This document shows, one piece after another, positions 1-5,741 of a stretch of 5,741 nt of DNA; position 1 is the first letter of the stretch, and each line of letters begins with the position of its first letter. The stretch spans positions 1 to 5,741 of the forward strand of contig CALDHJ010000529.1 in the NCBI GenBank assembly GCA_937941555.1. The letters run 5' to 3'. The notes under the pieces are model-generated. The model saw only the letters and a list, made by a program, of their open reading frames with translations, was not told the origin of the DNA and did no database searches. The DNA is from an uncultured Granulosicoccaceae bacterium (lineage in GTDB: Bacteria; Pseudomonadota; Gammaproteobacteria; CALCKW01). The position numbers were made by a program, and so were the translations under genes.

Positions 1-779
1 GTCTGTGTGTGGTGCAGTGTCAGACGCTGGGTGCTGCGATGGCGAGGGCCGCGCAATACTGCGACGTGGCGATCGGCTATCGAATCAAACCGGTTGTGTC
101 ACGCCGGGGACTGACAGCCCGGGTCGGGATGGAATCCACACAACACGCGAAGCCCACCGCCGAGAGCGACTCCTCGCCGACGCAACATGCACTGACTCTG
201 CTGATCTGGCTCAATTTCATCAGCTGGTTGGTTGGCCATCCGCTGCCGGTTGAGCGAGTCTTGATGCAGTCTCGGTCCCGGAATACCGATTCTGATCGTG
301 GTTTCTTTGATTGCGACGTGCGCTACGGCGCGCCTTGCAGCGCGCTCGAGTTTCCGACCGACGTACTCGAATGGCCAGTCAAACGCACCGAAGCCGATGT
401 CGAGCGGTTTCTCGATGATGCACTCGCCATCCTGATCAGCCCGCGGCGCGCCTCGACGTCCTGGACCAGCCGGGTGCTCGTGGCGTTTGCCGACGCCGGA
501 CAGGGCAAGCTGCCAGCGAGTACGGCCCTGGCACGCCAGCTCAATGTCTCGCAAGCCACGTTGAGGCGACGTCTGGCTGATGAATCGACGAGCGTGCAAC
601 AACTCAAGGATCAACACCGATGCAACCTGGCGATGCGCTATCTCGCCAGCACACGGTTGACACTCAAAGACGTCGGTGCACGCTGCGGCTTTGACAATCC
701 CGCTGACTTCAACCGGGCGTTTCGCCGTTGGAGTGGCCAGTCGCCGGGCCGGTTTCGCCAATCGTTAACCGAGATTTAG
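1..779 (+). CDS. AraC-family transcriptional regulator, 5' end outside window (partial)
   Basis: This is the C-terminal 258 residues of a DNA-binding transcription regulator of the AraC/XylS family. The frame is open to the left edge, and residues like TLGAAMARAAQY at the start match the interior of the N-terminal 'arabinose-binding-like' effector domain seen in OruR-type regulators of about 330-340 residues. So the GTG at position 9 is probably internal and roughly 80 residues are missing. The C-terminal DNA-binding domain is clear: a first helix-turn-helix at about 510-600 (ALARQLNVSQATLRRRLADE) and a second at about 660-758 (TLKDVGARCGFDNPADFNRA, then RRWSG and SPGRFR), the classic AraC signature. 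The stop is TAG at 777-779. The gene is co-directional with the acyl-CoA dehydrogenase 146 bp downstream; OruR-like regulators often neighbour acyl-CoA metabolism genes, so control of that gene is plausible but inferred. The effector is unknown. Confidence 0.9.
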   Translation, partial: LCVVQCQTLGAAMARAAQYCDVAIGYRIKPVVSRRGLTARVGMESTQHAKPTAESDSSPTQHALTLLIWLNFISWLVGHPLPVERVLMQSRSRNTDSDRGFFDCDVRYGAPCSALEFPTDVLEWPVKRTEADVERFLDDALAILISPRRASTSWTSRVLVAFADAGQGKLPASTALARQLNVSQATLRRRLADESTSVQQLKDQHRCNLAMRYLASTRLTLKDVGARCGFDNPADFNRAFRRWSGQSPGRFRQSLTEI

Positions 780-925
780 TGAATATTTCGCCTGTTGTAG
801 TGCCATGTGACACTTCGACCCGGCGATGAGCGCTTTTGCCAACGATACGGTGCTTTTCGCTATTGCAGAGCCCGGCTTCGCTGCCGATCCTATTGAGACA
901 ACTTCCTCTTACCTGAGTGACGACC
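780..925 (+). promoter_or_regulatory. Intergenic region upstream of acyl-CoA dehydrogenase, candidate control region
   Basis: No coding potential is convincing in this 146-bp gap. It holds an imperfect 16-bp palindrome (799-814, AGTGCCATGTGACACT) and a GCTTTT direct repeat spaced 20 bp. No strong sigma-70 promoter is obvious: TTGCCA at 836-841 with TATTGC at 861-866 has a long 19-bp spacer and is only a weak candidate. No T-rich terminator hairpin follows the regulator gene, so read-through from it is also possible. A poor -35/-10 pair with repeats nearby would fit an activator-dependent promoter, but this is inference. Confidence 0.35.
832..861 (+). repeat. GCTTTT direct repeat spaced 20 bp, possible AraC-type operator
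   Basis: GCTTTTGCCAA at 832-842 and GCTTTTCGCTA at 852-862 start exactly 20 bp apart and share GCTTTT plus a C and an A further along. A weaker match (ACTTCGACC) begins at 812, another 20 bp upstream, and GCTTCG recurs at 875. AraC-family proteins commonly bind two direct half-sites about two helical turns apart. The spacing fits, but the repeat core is only six bases and could be chance. Confidence 0.3.
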
Positions 926-2728
926 ATGCCCGGTTACCGCGTACCGCTAGATGACATTCGATTTGTGCTCGACGATGTGCTCGACATCCAGACGCACTAC
1001 AGCCGATTCGAGGCGGGCAGCGCGGCTGATTCCGATACCGTCGCCGCGATTCTCGAAGAGGGGGCGAAGTTCGTCGAACGCGAACTGGTCCCTATCAACC
1101 AGACCGGTGATGCCGAGGGTTGTGAATGGCGGCAGGGCGGTGAGGTGATCACGCCAGCTGGATTCAAGGAAGCCTATACGCAGTACGTCGAGAGTGGGTG
1201 GCCTTCCCTGTCGCACCCGGAGGAGTGGGGCGGTCAGGGCCTGCCGTCATCGCTGGGTATGACGTTGTCGGAGATGTCGGGCACGGCAAACTGGGCCTGG
1301 AGCATGTACCCCGGTTTGTCGCACGGCGCCACGCACACCATCGAGACACACGGCAGCGACGAGCAGAAAACAACTTACCTCAACAAGCTCGTGTCCGGTG
1401 AGTGGACCGGCACCATGTGCCTCACCGAACCCCATTGCGGCACTGATCTCGGGCTGCTGCGCACTCGGGCGGAGCCCGCGGAAGATGGCAGCTACACGCT
1501 CACCGGCAACAAGATCTTCATCTCTGCCGGTGAACACGACATGGCCGAGAATATCGTCCACATCGTGTTGGCTCGGCTGCCGGACGCACCTGAGGGCGTG
1601 AAAGGCATTTCATTGTTCATTGTGCCGAAATTCATGCCTGACGCCAACGGTGGTGTTGGCGAGCGCAACGGCGTGACCTGCGGTTCCATCGAACACAAGA
1701 TGGGCATTCACGGAAACGCCACCGCCGCGCTCAATTTCGACGGCGCTGTCGGTTACTTGATCGGCCCTGCAAACGAAGGCCTGAAATGCATGTTCACCTT
1801 CATGAATTTTGCACGAATCGGCACGGCCCTGCAGGGGGTTGCGCACGCTGAGTGGGCCTTTCAGAACGCACTTGAGTACGCCCGCGAGCGTTTGCAGATG
1901 CGCTCGTTGACCGGCACCAAAGCCCCCGACAAAGCTGCCGACCCGATCATCGTGCACCCGGACGTGCGTCGGATGCTGCTCACGCAGAAAGCCATCGCAG
2001 AGGGCGGTCGAGCCTTTATCTACTTCCTGGCCATTCAGGCTGATCTGGTCGAGCACGCAACGGACGAAGCCGTTCGCGAAGAAGCGGATCAGGTGTTGGG
2101 TTTCCTGACGCCGATCGCCAAGGCCTTTCTGACCGAGGCCGGTTTTGAAGCGGCCAATCACGGTGTGCAGGTGTTTGGCGGGCACGGCTACGTGCGCGAG
2201 TGGGGCATGGAGCAGAACGTTCGCGACGCGCGAATCGCCATGCTCTACGAGGGCACAACCGGCATCCAGGCACTCGATCTGCTCGGTCGCAAGATCCTGC
2301 TCGACAAGGGCGTGTCATTCAAAGCCTTTCGCAAGACCGTGGCGGCGTTCTGCCGCGAGCACCGCGGGGTGAAAGCCGCGGCACCGTTCCTGCGCACACT
2401 GCGGTGGATGATGCTGGAGTGGGCGTACCTCACGTTCCGCGTCGGTTTGAGTGCGCGCAAGAACAAGGACGCCGTGGGCGCGGCGTCGGTCGAGTACCTG
2501 ATGTACAGCGGTTACCTGACGCTGGCGTTCTTCTGGGCACAATCTGCTGTTGCTGCAGCACGCAAGCTGGAAGCGGGCGAGGGCGATGCGGATTTTCTGA
2601 ATGCCAAGCTCGACACCGCGGCCTTCTACTTCGACCGTGTGCTGCCGCGCACGCGCGGTCTCAAGGCCGCCGTATTGAATGGGCCGGACACGCTTATGGC
2701 CATGACCGCCGACCATTTCGGTCGTTGA
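926..2728 (+). CDS. Acyl-CoA dehydrogenase, long DmdC-like form with C-terminal extension
   Basis: A 600-residue FAD-dependent acyl-CoA dehydrogenase, which introduces a 2,3-double bond into an acyl-CoA thioester and passes electrons to electron-transferring flavoprotein in the cytoplasm. Seen: an N-terminal helical domain opening with PGYRVPLDDIRFVLDDVLD; the middle beta-domain flavin/substrate motif LTEPHCGTD at residues 166-174 and TGNKIFISAGEHD after it; FARIG around R297; FGGHGY at 417-422; and AMLYEGTTGIQ, in which E442 is the expected catalytic base of this family. Residues from about 470 to the end form the additional C-terminal domain typical of ~600-residue members such as 3-methylmercaptopropionyl-CoA dehydrogenase DmdC. 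Many members named DmdC act on other acyl-CoAs, so the substrate is open. The start is ATG 926, with weak GAG at 915-917; the upstream in-frame GTG at 917 adds only three residues and lacks a ribosome site. The gene appears intact and is followed by a hairpin. Confidence 0.95.
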   Translation: MPGYRVPLDDIRFVLDDVLDIQTHYSRFEAGSAADSDTVAAILEEGAKFVERELVPINQTGDAEGCEWRQGGEVITPAGFKEAYTQYVESGWPSLSHPEEWGGQGLPSSLGMTLSEMSGTANWAWSMYPGLSHGATHTIETHGSDEQKTTYLNKLVSGEWTGTMCLTEPHCGTDLGLLRTRAEPAEDGSYTLTGNKIFISAGEHDMAENIVHIVLARLPDAPEGVKGISLFIVPKFMPDANGGVGERNGVTCGSIEHKMGIHGNATAALNFDGAVGYLIGPANEGLKCMFTFMNFARIGTALQGVAHAEWAFQNALEYARERLQMRSLTGTKAPDKAADPIIVHPDVRRMLLTQKAIAEGGRAFIYFLAIQADLVEHATDEAVREEADQVLGFLTPIAKAFLTEAGFEAANHGVQVFGGHGYVREWGMEQNVRDARIAMLYEGTTGIQALDLLGRKILLDKGVSFKAFRKTVAAFCREHRGVKAAAPFLRTLRWMMLEWAYLTFRVGLSARKNKDAVGAASVEYLMYSGYLTLAFFWAQSAVAAARKLEAGEGDADFLNAKLDTAAFYFDRVLPRTRGLKAAVLNGPDTLMAMTADHFGR

Positions 2729-2745
2729 GAGTTCCGTCAAATCGC

Positions 2746-2776
2746 CACAACCGATCTGCGACACGGATCGGTTGTG
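2746..2776 (+). terminator. Perfect 11-bp inverted repeat, candidate transcription terminator hairpin
   Basis: CACAACCGATC (2746-2756) is exactly complementary to GATCGGTTGTG (2766-2776). A U-G and a G-C pair extend the stem inward to 13 bp, leaving a five-base CGACA loop. It begins 18 bp after the dehydrogenase stop, where a terminator would be expected. No T-run follows on either strand, so it is not a standard intrinsic terminator; it may instead stabilise the mRNA 3' end, or be a protein-binding palindrome. A further GGTTGTG copy lies at 2787-2793, 17 bp after the one in the right arm. Confidence 0.45.
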
Positions 2777-2836
2777 TCAGGCGATGGGTTGTGAACGGAA
2801 TCGAGCCGTCGTGACAACAAGCTCGGGCAGTTGCGG

Positions 2837-2845
2837 TGCTAGAAT
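2837..2845 (+). promoter_or_regulatory. Extended -10 promoter of nadE
   Basis: TGCTAGAAT matches the extended -10 consensus TGnTATAAT at all but one position of the hexamer. It lies 32 bp before the nadE ATG, which would give a leader of roughly 25 bases. No good -35 hexamer sits at 17 bp (the bases there are ACAAGC); GTGACA at 2811-2816 resembles one but the spacer would be 23 bp. Extended -10 promoters can work without a strong -35. It may drive nadE and the two molybdoenzyme genes together. Confidence 0.55.
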
Positions 2846-2867
2846 ACGGGTATTCCCTGTACCGTTC

Positions 2868-2871
2868 GGAG
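2868..2871 (+). promoter_or_regulatory. Ribosome binding site deciding the nadE start
   Basis: GGAG lies six bases before the ATG at 2878. It favours this start over the in-frame GTG at 2836, which overlaps the predicted -10 element and has no Shine-Dalgarno sequence. Confidence 0.65.
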
Positions 2872-2877
2872 CCGATC

Positions 2878-3651
2878 ATGGCAGCCCAGGAAATCATTGA
2901 TCACATTGTCCACTGGCTTGATGACTACGTAGAAAAGAGCGGTCTGGACGGGTTTGTTGTCGGCGTATCCGGCGGCATCGATTCCGCCCTGACCTCCACC
3001 TTGTGCGCGCGCACCGGCAAACCGGTCACGGCCGTGACCATGCCGATCTACCAGGCGCCCAACCAGCTGTCGCTGGCCGACCAGCATCTCGCCTGGCTCG
3101 ACACCCACTTCGATAACGTCAGTACCCGCACGATCGAACTCACGCCGGTCTTCGAATCGATCGAAGCGCACTTTCCGAAAGACACCCAGGATGCGCTCAC
3201 CCTGGCCAACACGCGTTCTCGCTTGCGCATGATGGCGCTCTACGCGTGCGCAGGCAGCAGCAAACGCCTGGTCGCGGGCACCGGCAATAAGGTCGAAGAC
3301 TTCGGCGTCGGTTTTTACACGAAATACGGCGACGGTGGCGTTGACCTGTCACCGATCGCCGACCTCATGAAAAGCGAGGTGTATTCCCTTGCCAATGCGC
3401 TCGGTGTGATCGAAGGCATTCAGAATGCCGCGCCGACAGACGGCCTCTTTGACGATGGCCGCACGGACGAAGGCCAGTTGGGCGCGAGCTACGACGAACT
3501 TGAATGGGCAATGGTGTTCAATGGCGATGAATCGACCGTCAGTGATCGCCAACGCGAGGTGCTCGCCACCTACCGGCGTTTTCATAACGCCAATCGACAC
3601 AAGATGCTGCCCATCCCGGTGTGCGAGATCCCCGACGCCCTGCGCGGATAA
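2878..3651 (+). CDS. nadE: NAD+ synthase, ammonia-dependent type
   Basis: NadE performs the last step of NAD+ synthesis: ATP-dependent amidation of deamido-NAD+ (nicotinic acid adenine dinucleotide) through an adenylated intermediate, in the cytoplasm. The 257-residue protein is a single N-type ATP pyrophosphatase domain. The ATP-binding SGGIDS loop is at residues 31-36; GTGNK (134-138) followed by VEDFGVGFYTKYGDGGVD (139-156) is the NadE substrate-binding block; SPIADLMKSEVY follows; and PTDGLFDDGRTDE (186-198) is the conserved late loop. There is no N-terminal nitrilase/glutaminase domain, so it should use free ammonia, and its length is normal for that class. The ATG at 2878 was chosen for its GGAG site. 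The molybdoenzyme small subunit starts 31 bp after its stop with no terminator between, suggesting co-transcription. All key motifs look intact. Confidence 0.96.
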   Translation: MAAQEIIDHIVHWLDDYVEKSGLDGFVVGVSGGIDSALTSTLCARTGKPVTAVTMPIYQAPNQLSLADQHLAWLDTHFDNVSTRTIELTPVFESIEAHFPKDTQDALTLANTRSRLRMMALYACAGSSKRLVAGTGNKVEDFGVGFYTKYGDGGVDLSPIADLMKSEVYSLANALGVIEGIQNAAPTDGLFDDGRTDEGQLGASYDELEWAMVFNGDESTVSDRQREVLATYRRFHNANRHKMLPIPVCEIPDALRG

Positions 3652-3668
3652 AACGGCACCTGCCACCT

Positions 3669-3674
3669 GAGGAG
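3669..3674 (+). promoter_or_regulatory. Ribosome binding site for the GTG start of the [2Fe-2S] subunit
   Basis: GAGGAG, a strong Shine-Dalgarno match, lies eight bases before the GTG at 3683. It supports that non-ATG start; the next in-frame ATG (residue 19) lies inside the conserved ferredoxin-like fold and would truncate it. Confidence 0.75.
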
Positions 3675-3682
3675 AGTGCGTT

Positions 3683-4138
3683 GTGATCAGTTTCGAATTG
3701 AATGGTGAGCCGGTCTCGATCGATGTCGAGGCTGAGATGCCATTACTCTGGGTGATCCGGGAAGAGATCGGTTTGCGTGGCACCAAGTTCGGGTGCGGTA
3801 TGGGGCTTTGTGGCGCCTGCACGGTCCACTTGAACGGGCAACCGGTCCGGTCATGCTCGTTGCCGGTCAGCGCAGCGGACAATCAACAGGTCTCGACCGT
3901 CGAATCGCTGGGTGATGAGGACAACCCGCATCCCGTGCAGCGCGCGTGGATCGAGCAGCAGGTGCCGCAGTGCGGCTACTGTCAGTCCGGGATGCAGATG
4001 GCGGCGGTTGCGCTGCTTGAAAGCAACCCGTCACCCACCAATGCCGAGATTGACAACTCGATCAGCAATATCTGCCGCTGTGGCACCTATGACCGTATCC
4101 GGGCGGCGATTCGCCAGGCATCCGAGGAGATCGGCTGA
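3683..4138 (+). CDS. (2Fe-2S)-binding small subunit of molybdenum hydroxylase (IorA-like)
   Basis: This 151-residue electron-transfer subunit carries two [2Fe-2S] clusters that take electrons from the molybdenum site of its partner, encoded next door. Residues 1-75 form a plant-ferredoxin-type domain with cluster ligands C38, C43, C46 and C58 ([12 protein letters not shown]). Residues from about 80 on form the helical domain that binds the second cluster through C97, C100, C131 and C133 (QCGYCQSGM and ICRCGTY). All eight ligands are present. Length and motifs match the small subunit of isoquinoline 1-oxidoreductase (IorA) and related aldehyde dehydrogenases of the xanthine dehydrogenase family. 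It has no export signal of its own, so it is expected to cross the membrane as a folded partner of the Tat-tagged large subunit. Translation starts at GTG with a strong ribosome site; its stop TGA overlaps the next ATG. The substrate is not deducible, so no gene symbol is assigned. Confidence 0.95.
   Translation: MISFELNGEPVSIDVEAEMPLLWVIREEIGLRGTKFGCGMGLCGACTVHLNGQPVRSCSLPVSAADNQQVSTVESLGDEDNPHPVQRAWIEQQVPQCGYCQSGMQMAAVALLESNPSPTNAEIDNSISNICRCGTYDRIRAAIRQASEEIG
4124..4130 (+). promoter_or_regulatory. Ribosome binding site of the large subunit, inside the small-subunit gene
   Basis: GAGGAGA lies inside the last codons of the small-subunit gene (encoding its final Glu-Glu pair), eight bases before the ATG at 4138. 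With the one-base TGATG stop/start overlap it indicates translational coupling of the two subunits, which suits fixed-ratio assembly. Confidence 0.7.
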
Positions 4139-5741
4139 TGGGCTTCACACGACGCGCATTCCTGATTACCGGCGCAACCGTTGGCGGCGGGCTCGCCATC
4201 GCAGCCGGCGGCCTCGGTGCCCATATCGCACTGCACGATCGGCTCGATCACCAGCGCGGTGCGGCGTCCGGCGACGGCTCGCTCGTCAACCTGTGGCTGC
4301 GCATCGCGCCCGATGACACGGTCACGGTCCTCGTGCCGCACACCGACATGGGTCAGGGCAGCCAGACGGGGCTGGCCCAGATAGTCGCCGACGAACTGGA
4401 CGCCCGCTGGAACCAGATTCGCATCGAACTCGCGCCGCCTGAAACCGCCTTTGCCAACGGCAAGCCGTTTGAGGGTTTTGTCGGCGAGATGATGCCGATA
4501 CCCGGCTGGGCGGATGCGTTTGCCGAGAAAGCGTTTTTTCGCGTCGCCGATCTGATGAACATGCAGATGACAGGCGGCAGCACTGCCGTGCGTTTTACCG
4601 GCTGGGACAGCATGCGACAGGCGGCTGCGGTCGCGCGTGGCATGCTGATGCGGGCTGCCGCGGATTCGCTTGATGTCCCGCTCACCTCATTACGCTGTCA
4701 GGAAGGGGTGGTTGAGCACGCCGAGAGTGGTCGGACACTCACCTACGGGGCCCTTGCGGCAAGTGCATCGCTGCTCAAGCCCGAAGCGGTGCCGACGCGT
4801 GAGCCTGAAAACTTCCGTCTGATCGGCACGTCGCTGCCACGCGAGGACATACCGCGAAAGGTCTTCGCAACGGAACGCTACGGCATCGACGCGGATGTGC
4901 CGGAGATGCAATATGCAGCCGTGCGCCATGCCGGTGTGTTCGGTGCGCGCGTAAGCCGCATCAACAACGAGCGCGAAATTCGGGCGCGGCGTGGTGTGCT
5001 CGACGTGCGGTTGATCGAGCAGGGCGTGGCGGTGGTTGCCGACAACCCCTGGCGAGCGGAGCAGGCCGTTCGCGCGATCGACTTTTCAGTGCAGCAACAC
5101 CCCAACAGTGCGCTTTCGTCGGCTTCGCTCGAACAGGCGCAGCGCGACGCACTGGCCGGCGAACTGAGTGAGGGTGTGTCGGTTGGTGACGTCGTCACCG
5201 CCTTTGCCGACGCGAGCCAGACTGTCAGTGCCGAGTATTTCGTGCCCTATCTCGCGCACGCCACGCTCGAACCGATGAACGCCACCGTTTGGCGTGAGGA
5301 CGGCAAGCTGCACGTGGTCTGTGGCGTACAGAACCCGTTGCTGGCCCGCGCCCATGCGGCCCAGGTCGCCGGACTCGAACTCGACGATGTGGTGCTCGAG
5401 GCGCGTCCCATGGGGGGCGGGTTCGGACGGCGGGTCGCCTTCAGCATGACGGGCGACGTCCCGCTGAACTGGTTGACCGACGCGGTGCAGATCGCGATGA
5501 CGCAAGACAAACCGGTCAAGACGGTGTGGTCACGCGAAGAAGACACGCGTAACGACGTCTACCGCCCGATGGTGCTGGCGCAGTTCGAGGCGGGTCTCGA
5601 CAACACCGGCGCGCTGGTCGCCTGGCGCAGTGCGAGTTTCCTGACTGAGGCCGATGTGCGCGCGGTGCAACCGGCCTATGCCATACCAAATGTCGAAGTC
5701 TCCTTTGCCGGTGAACACCAGCCGGTGCCGACCGGCTTCTG
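4138..5741 (+). CDS. Molybdopterin-binding large subunit, xanthine dehydrogenase family (IorB-like), 3' end outside window
   Basis: The catalytic subunit of a Tat-exported molybdenum hydroxylase; 534 complete codons are visible of a family length usually about 700-750, with no stop or frameshift before the edge. Residues 1-35 are a twin-arginine signal: TRRAFL with R5-R6, then a Gly/Ala-rich hydrophobic stretch. A first cofactor-binding region includes MGQGSQTG (71-78) and TGGSTAVR (145-152). IGTSLPREDIPRKV (from 229) and YGID (ending D251) open the aldehyde oxidase 'hammerhead' domain, with DNPWRAEQA from 302. A second cofactor-binding region has AHATLEPMNATV (H374, E378) and the glycine loop GGGFGRR (426-432). 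The last residues, EHQPVPTGF followed by bases TG, fit the family motif continuing with Trp-Arg-Ser. The split signal and motif order match isoquinoline 1-oxidoreductase beta subunit (IorB) and membrane-bound aldehyde dehydrogenases rather than cytoplasmic xanthine dehydrogenase. The substrate is unknown and the C-terminal catalytic Glu lies beyond the window. Confidence 0.94.
   Translation, partial: MGFTRRAFLITGATVGGGLAIAAGGLGAHIALHDRLDHQRGAASGDGSLVNLWLRIAPDDTVTVLVPHTDMGQGSQTGLAQIVADELDARWNQIRIELAPPETAFANGKPFEGFVGEMMPIPGWADAFAEKAFFRVADLMNMQMTGGSTAVRFTGWDSMRQAAAVARGMLMRAAADSLDVPLTSLRCQEGVVEHAESGRTLTYGALAASASLLKPEAVPTREPENFRLIGTSLPREDIPRKVFATERYGIDADVPEMQYAAVRHAGVFGARVSRINNEREIRARRGVLDVRLIEQGVAVVADNPWRAEQAVRAIDFSVQQHPNSALSSASLEQAQRDALAGELSEGVSVGDVVTAFADASQTVSAEYFVPYLAHATLEPMNATVWREDGKLHVVCGVQNPLLARAHAAQVAGLELDDVVLEARPMGGGFGRRVAFSMTGDVPLNWLTDAVQIAMTQDKPVKTVWSREEDTRNDVYRPMVLAQFEAGLDNTGALVAWRSASFLTEADVRAVQPAYAIPNVEVSFAGEHQPVPTGF

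Noticed and set aside
99..761. 220-codon open frame on the minus strand
   Set aside because: It is antisense to the AraC-family regulator, whose helix-turn-helix motifs are unmistakable; its own translation has no recognisable domain and is a GC-rich shadow frame.
917..925. GTG start three codons upstream of the dehydrogenase ATG
   Set aside because: It has no Shine-Dalgarno sequence and ATG 926 gives the usual N-terminus (MPGYRVPL); the difference is only three residues, so not excluded with certainty.
1610..2185. 191-codon open frame on the minus strand
   Set aside because: It is fully antisense to the acyl-CoA dehydrogenase over its conserved middle region; no recognisable motif or ribosome site.
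2200..2814. 204-codon + strand frame overlapping the end of the dehydrogenase gene
   Set aside because: It overlaps the conserved catalytic region and C-terminal domain in another frame, is Arg/Gly/His-rich low-complexity translation, and matches no family.
2836..2877. Upstream GTG start that would add 14 residues to NadE
   Set aside because: It overlaps the extended -10 element, lacks a ribosome site, and the added residues are not part of the family; the ATG at 2878 has GGAG at proper spacing.
3656..3668. Short tandem CACCTG copies between nadE and the small-subunit gene
   Set aside because: Two six-base copies seven bases apart are too short to be meaningful in a GC-rich gap.
3349..3882. 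177-codon minus strand frame spanning the nadE/small-subunit junction
   Set aside because: It is antisense to the conserved ends of two well-supported genes and shows no domain.
1..5741. Search for CRISPR arrays, tRNA/rRNA genes, insertion sequences, phage or defence genes
   Set aside because: No regularly spaced repeats, tRNA-like cloverleaf, transposase or defence motifs were seen on reading both strands; the window is filled by five metabolic or regulatory genes.

Overview
The window is a GC-rich, densely coding stretch with every supported gene on the + strand. GC-rich codon third positions, the 257-residue ammonia-type NadE, the 600-residue acyl-CoA dehydrogenase and the AraC-type regulator together suggest a proteobacterium, most likely a gammaproteobacterium. 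That placement is inference from gene style; there is no rRNA or other phylogenetic marker here.

Layout: (1) positions 1-779 hold the 3' part of an AraC-family transcriptional regulator whose start lies left of the window. (2) Positions 780-925 are a non-coding gap with an imperfect palindrome and a GCTTTT direct repeat spaced 20 bp, a plausible control region for the next gene. (3) Positions 926-2728 hold a complete long-form acyl-CoA dehydrogenase of the DmdC-like type. (4) Positions 2729-2877 are a non-coding gap with a strong hairpin just after the dehydrogenase stop and a good extended -10 promoter just before nadE. (5) Positions 2878-3651 hold complete nadE (NAD+ synthase). (6) Positions 3683-4138 hold the small [2Fe-2S] subunit of an isoquinoline-1-oxidoreductase-like molybdenum hydroxylase. 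(7) From 4138 to the right edge runs its large molybdopterin-binding subunit, with a twin-arginine export signal and no stop before the window ends.

The first two genes look like a regulator plus a fatty-acid or acyl-CoA oxidation enzyme. The last three look like one transcription unit: 31 bp separates nadE from the small subunit, and the small and large subunits overlap by one base (TGATG). The two-subunit enzyme would be assembled with Fe-S and molybdenum cofactors in the cytoplasm and exported folded by the Tat system; its substrate cannot be read from sequence. No mobile elements, CRISPR arrays, RNA genes or phage genes were seen. The window is mainly ordinary metabolism; the items most worth a second look are the nadE-molybdoenzyme linkage and the two small intergenic regions.
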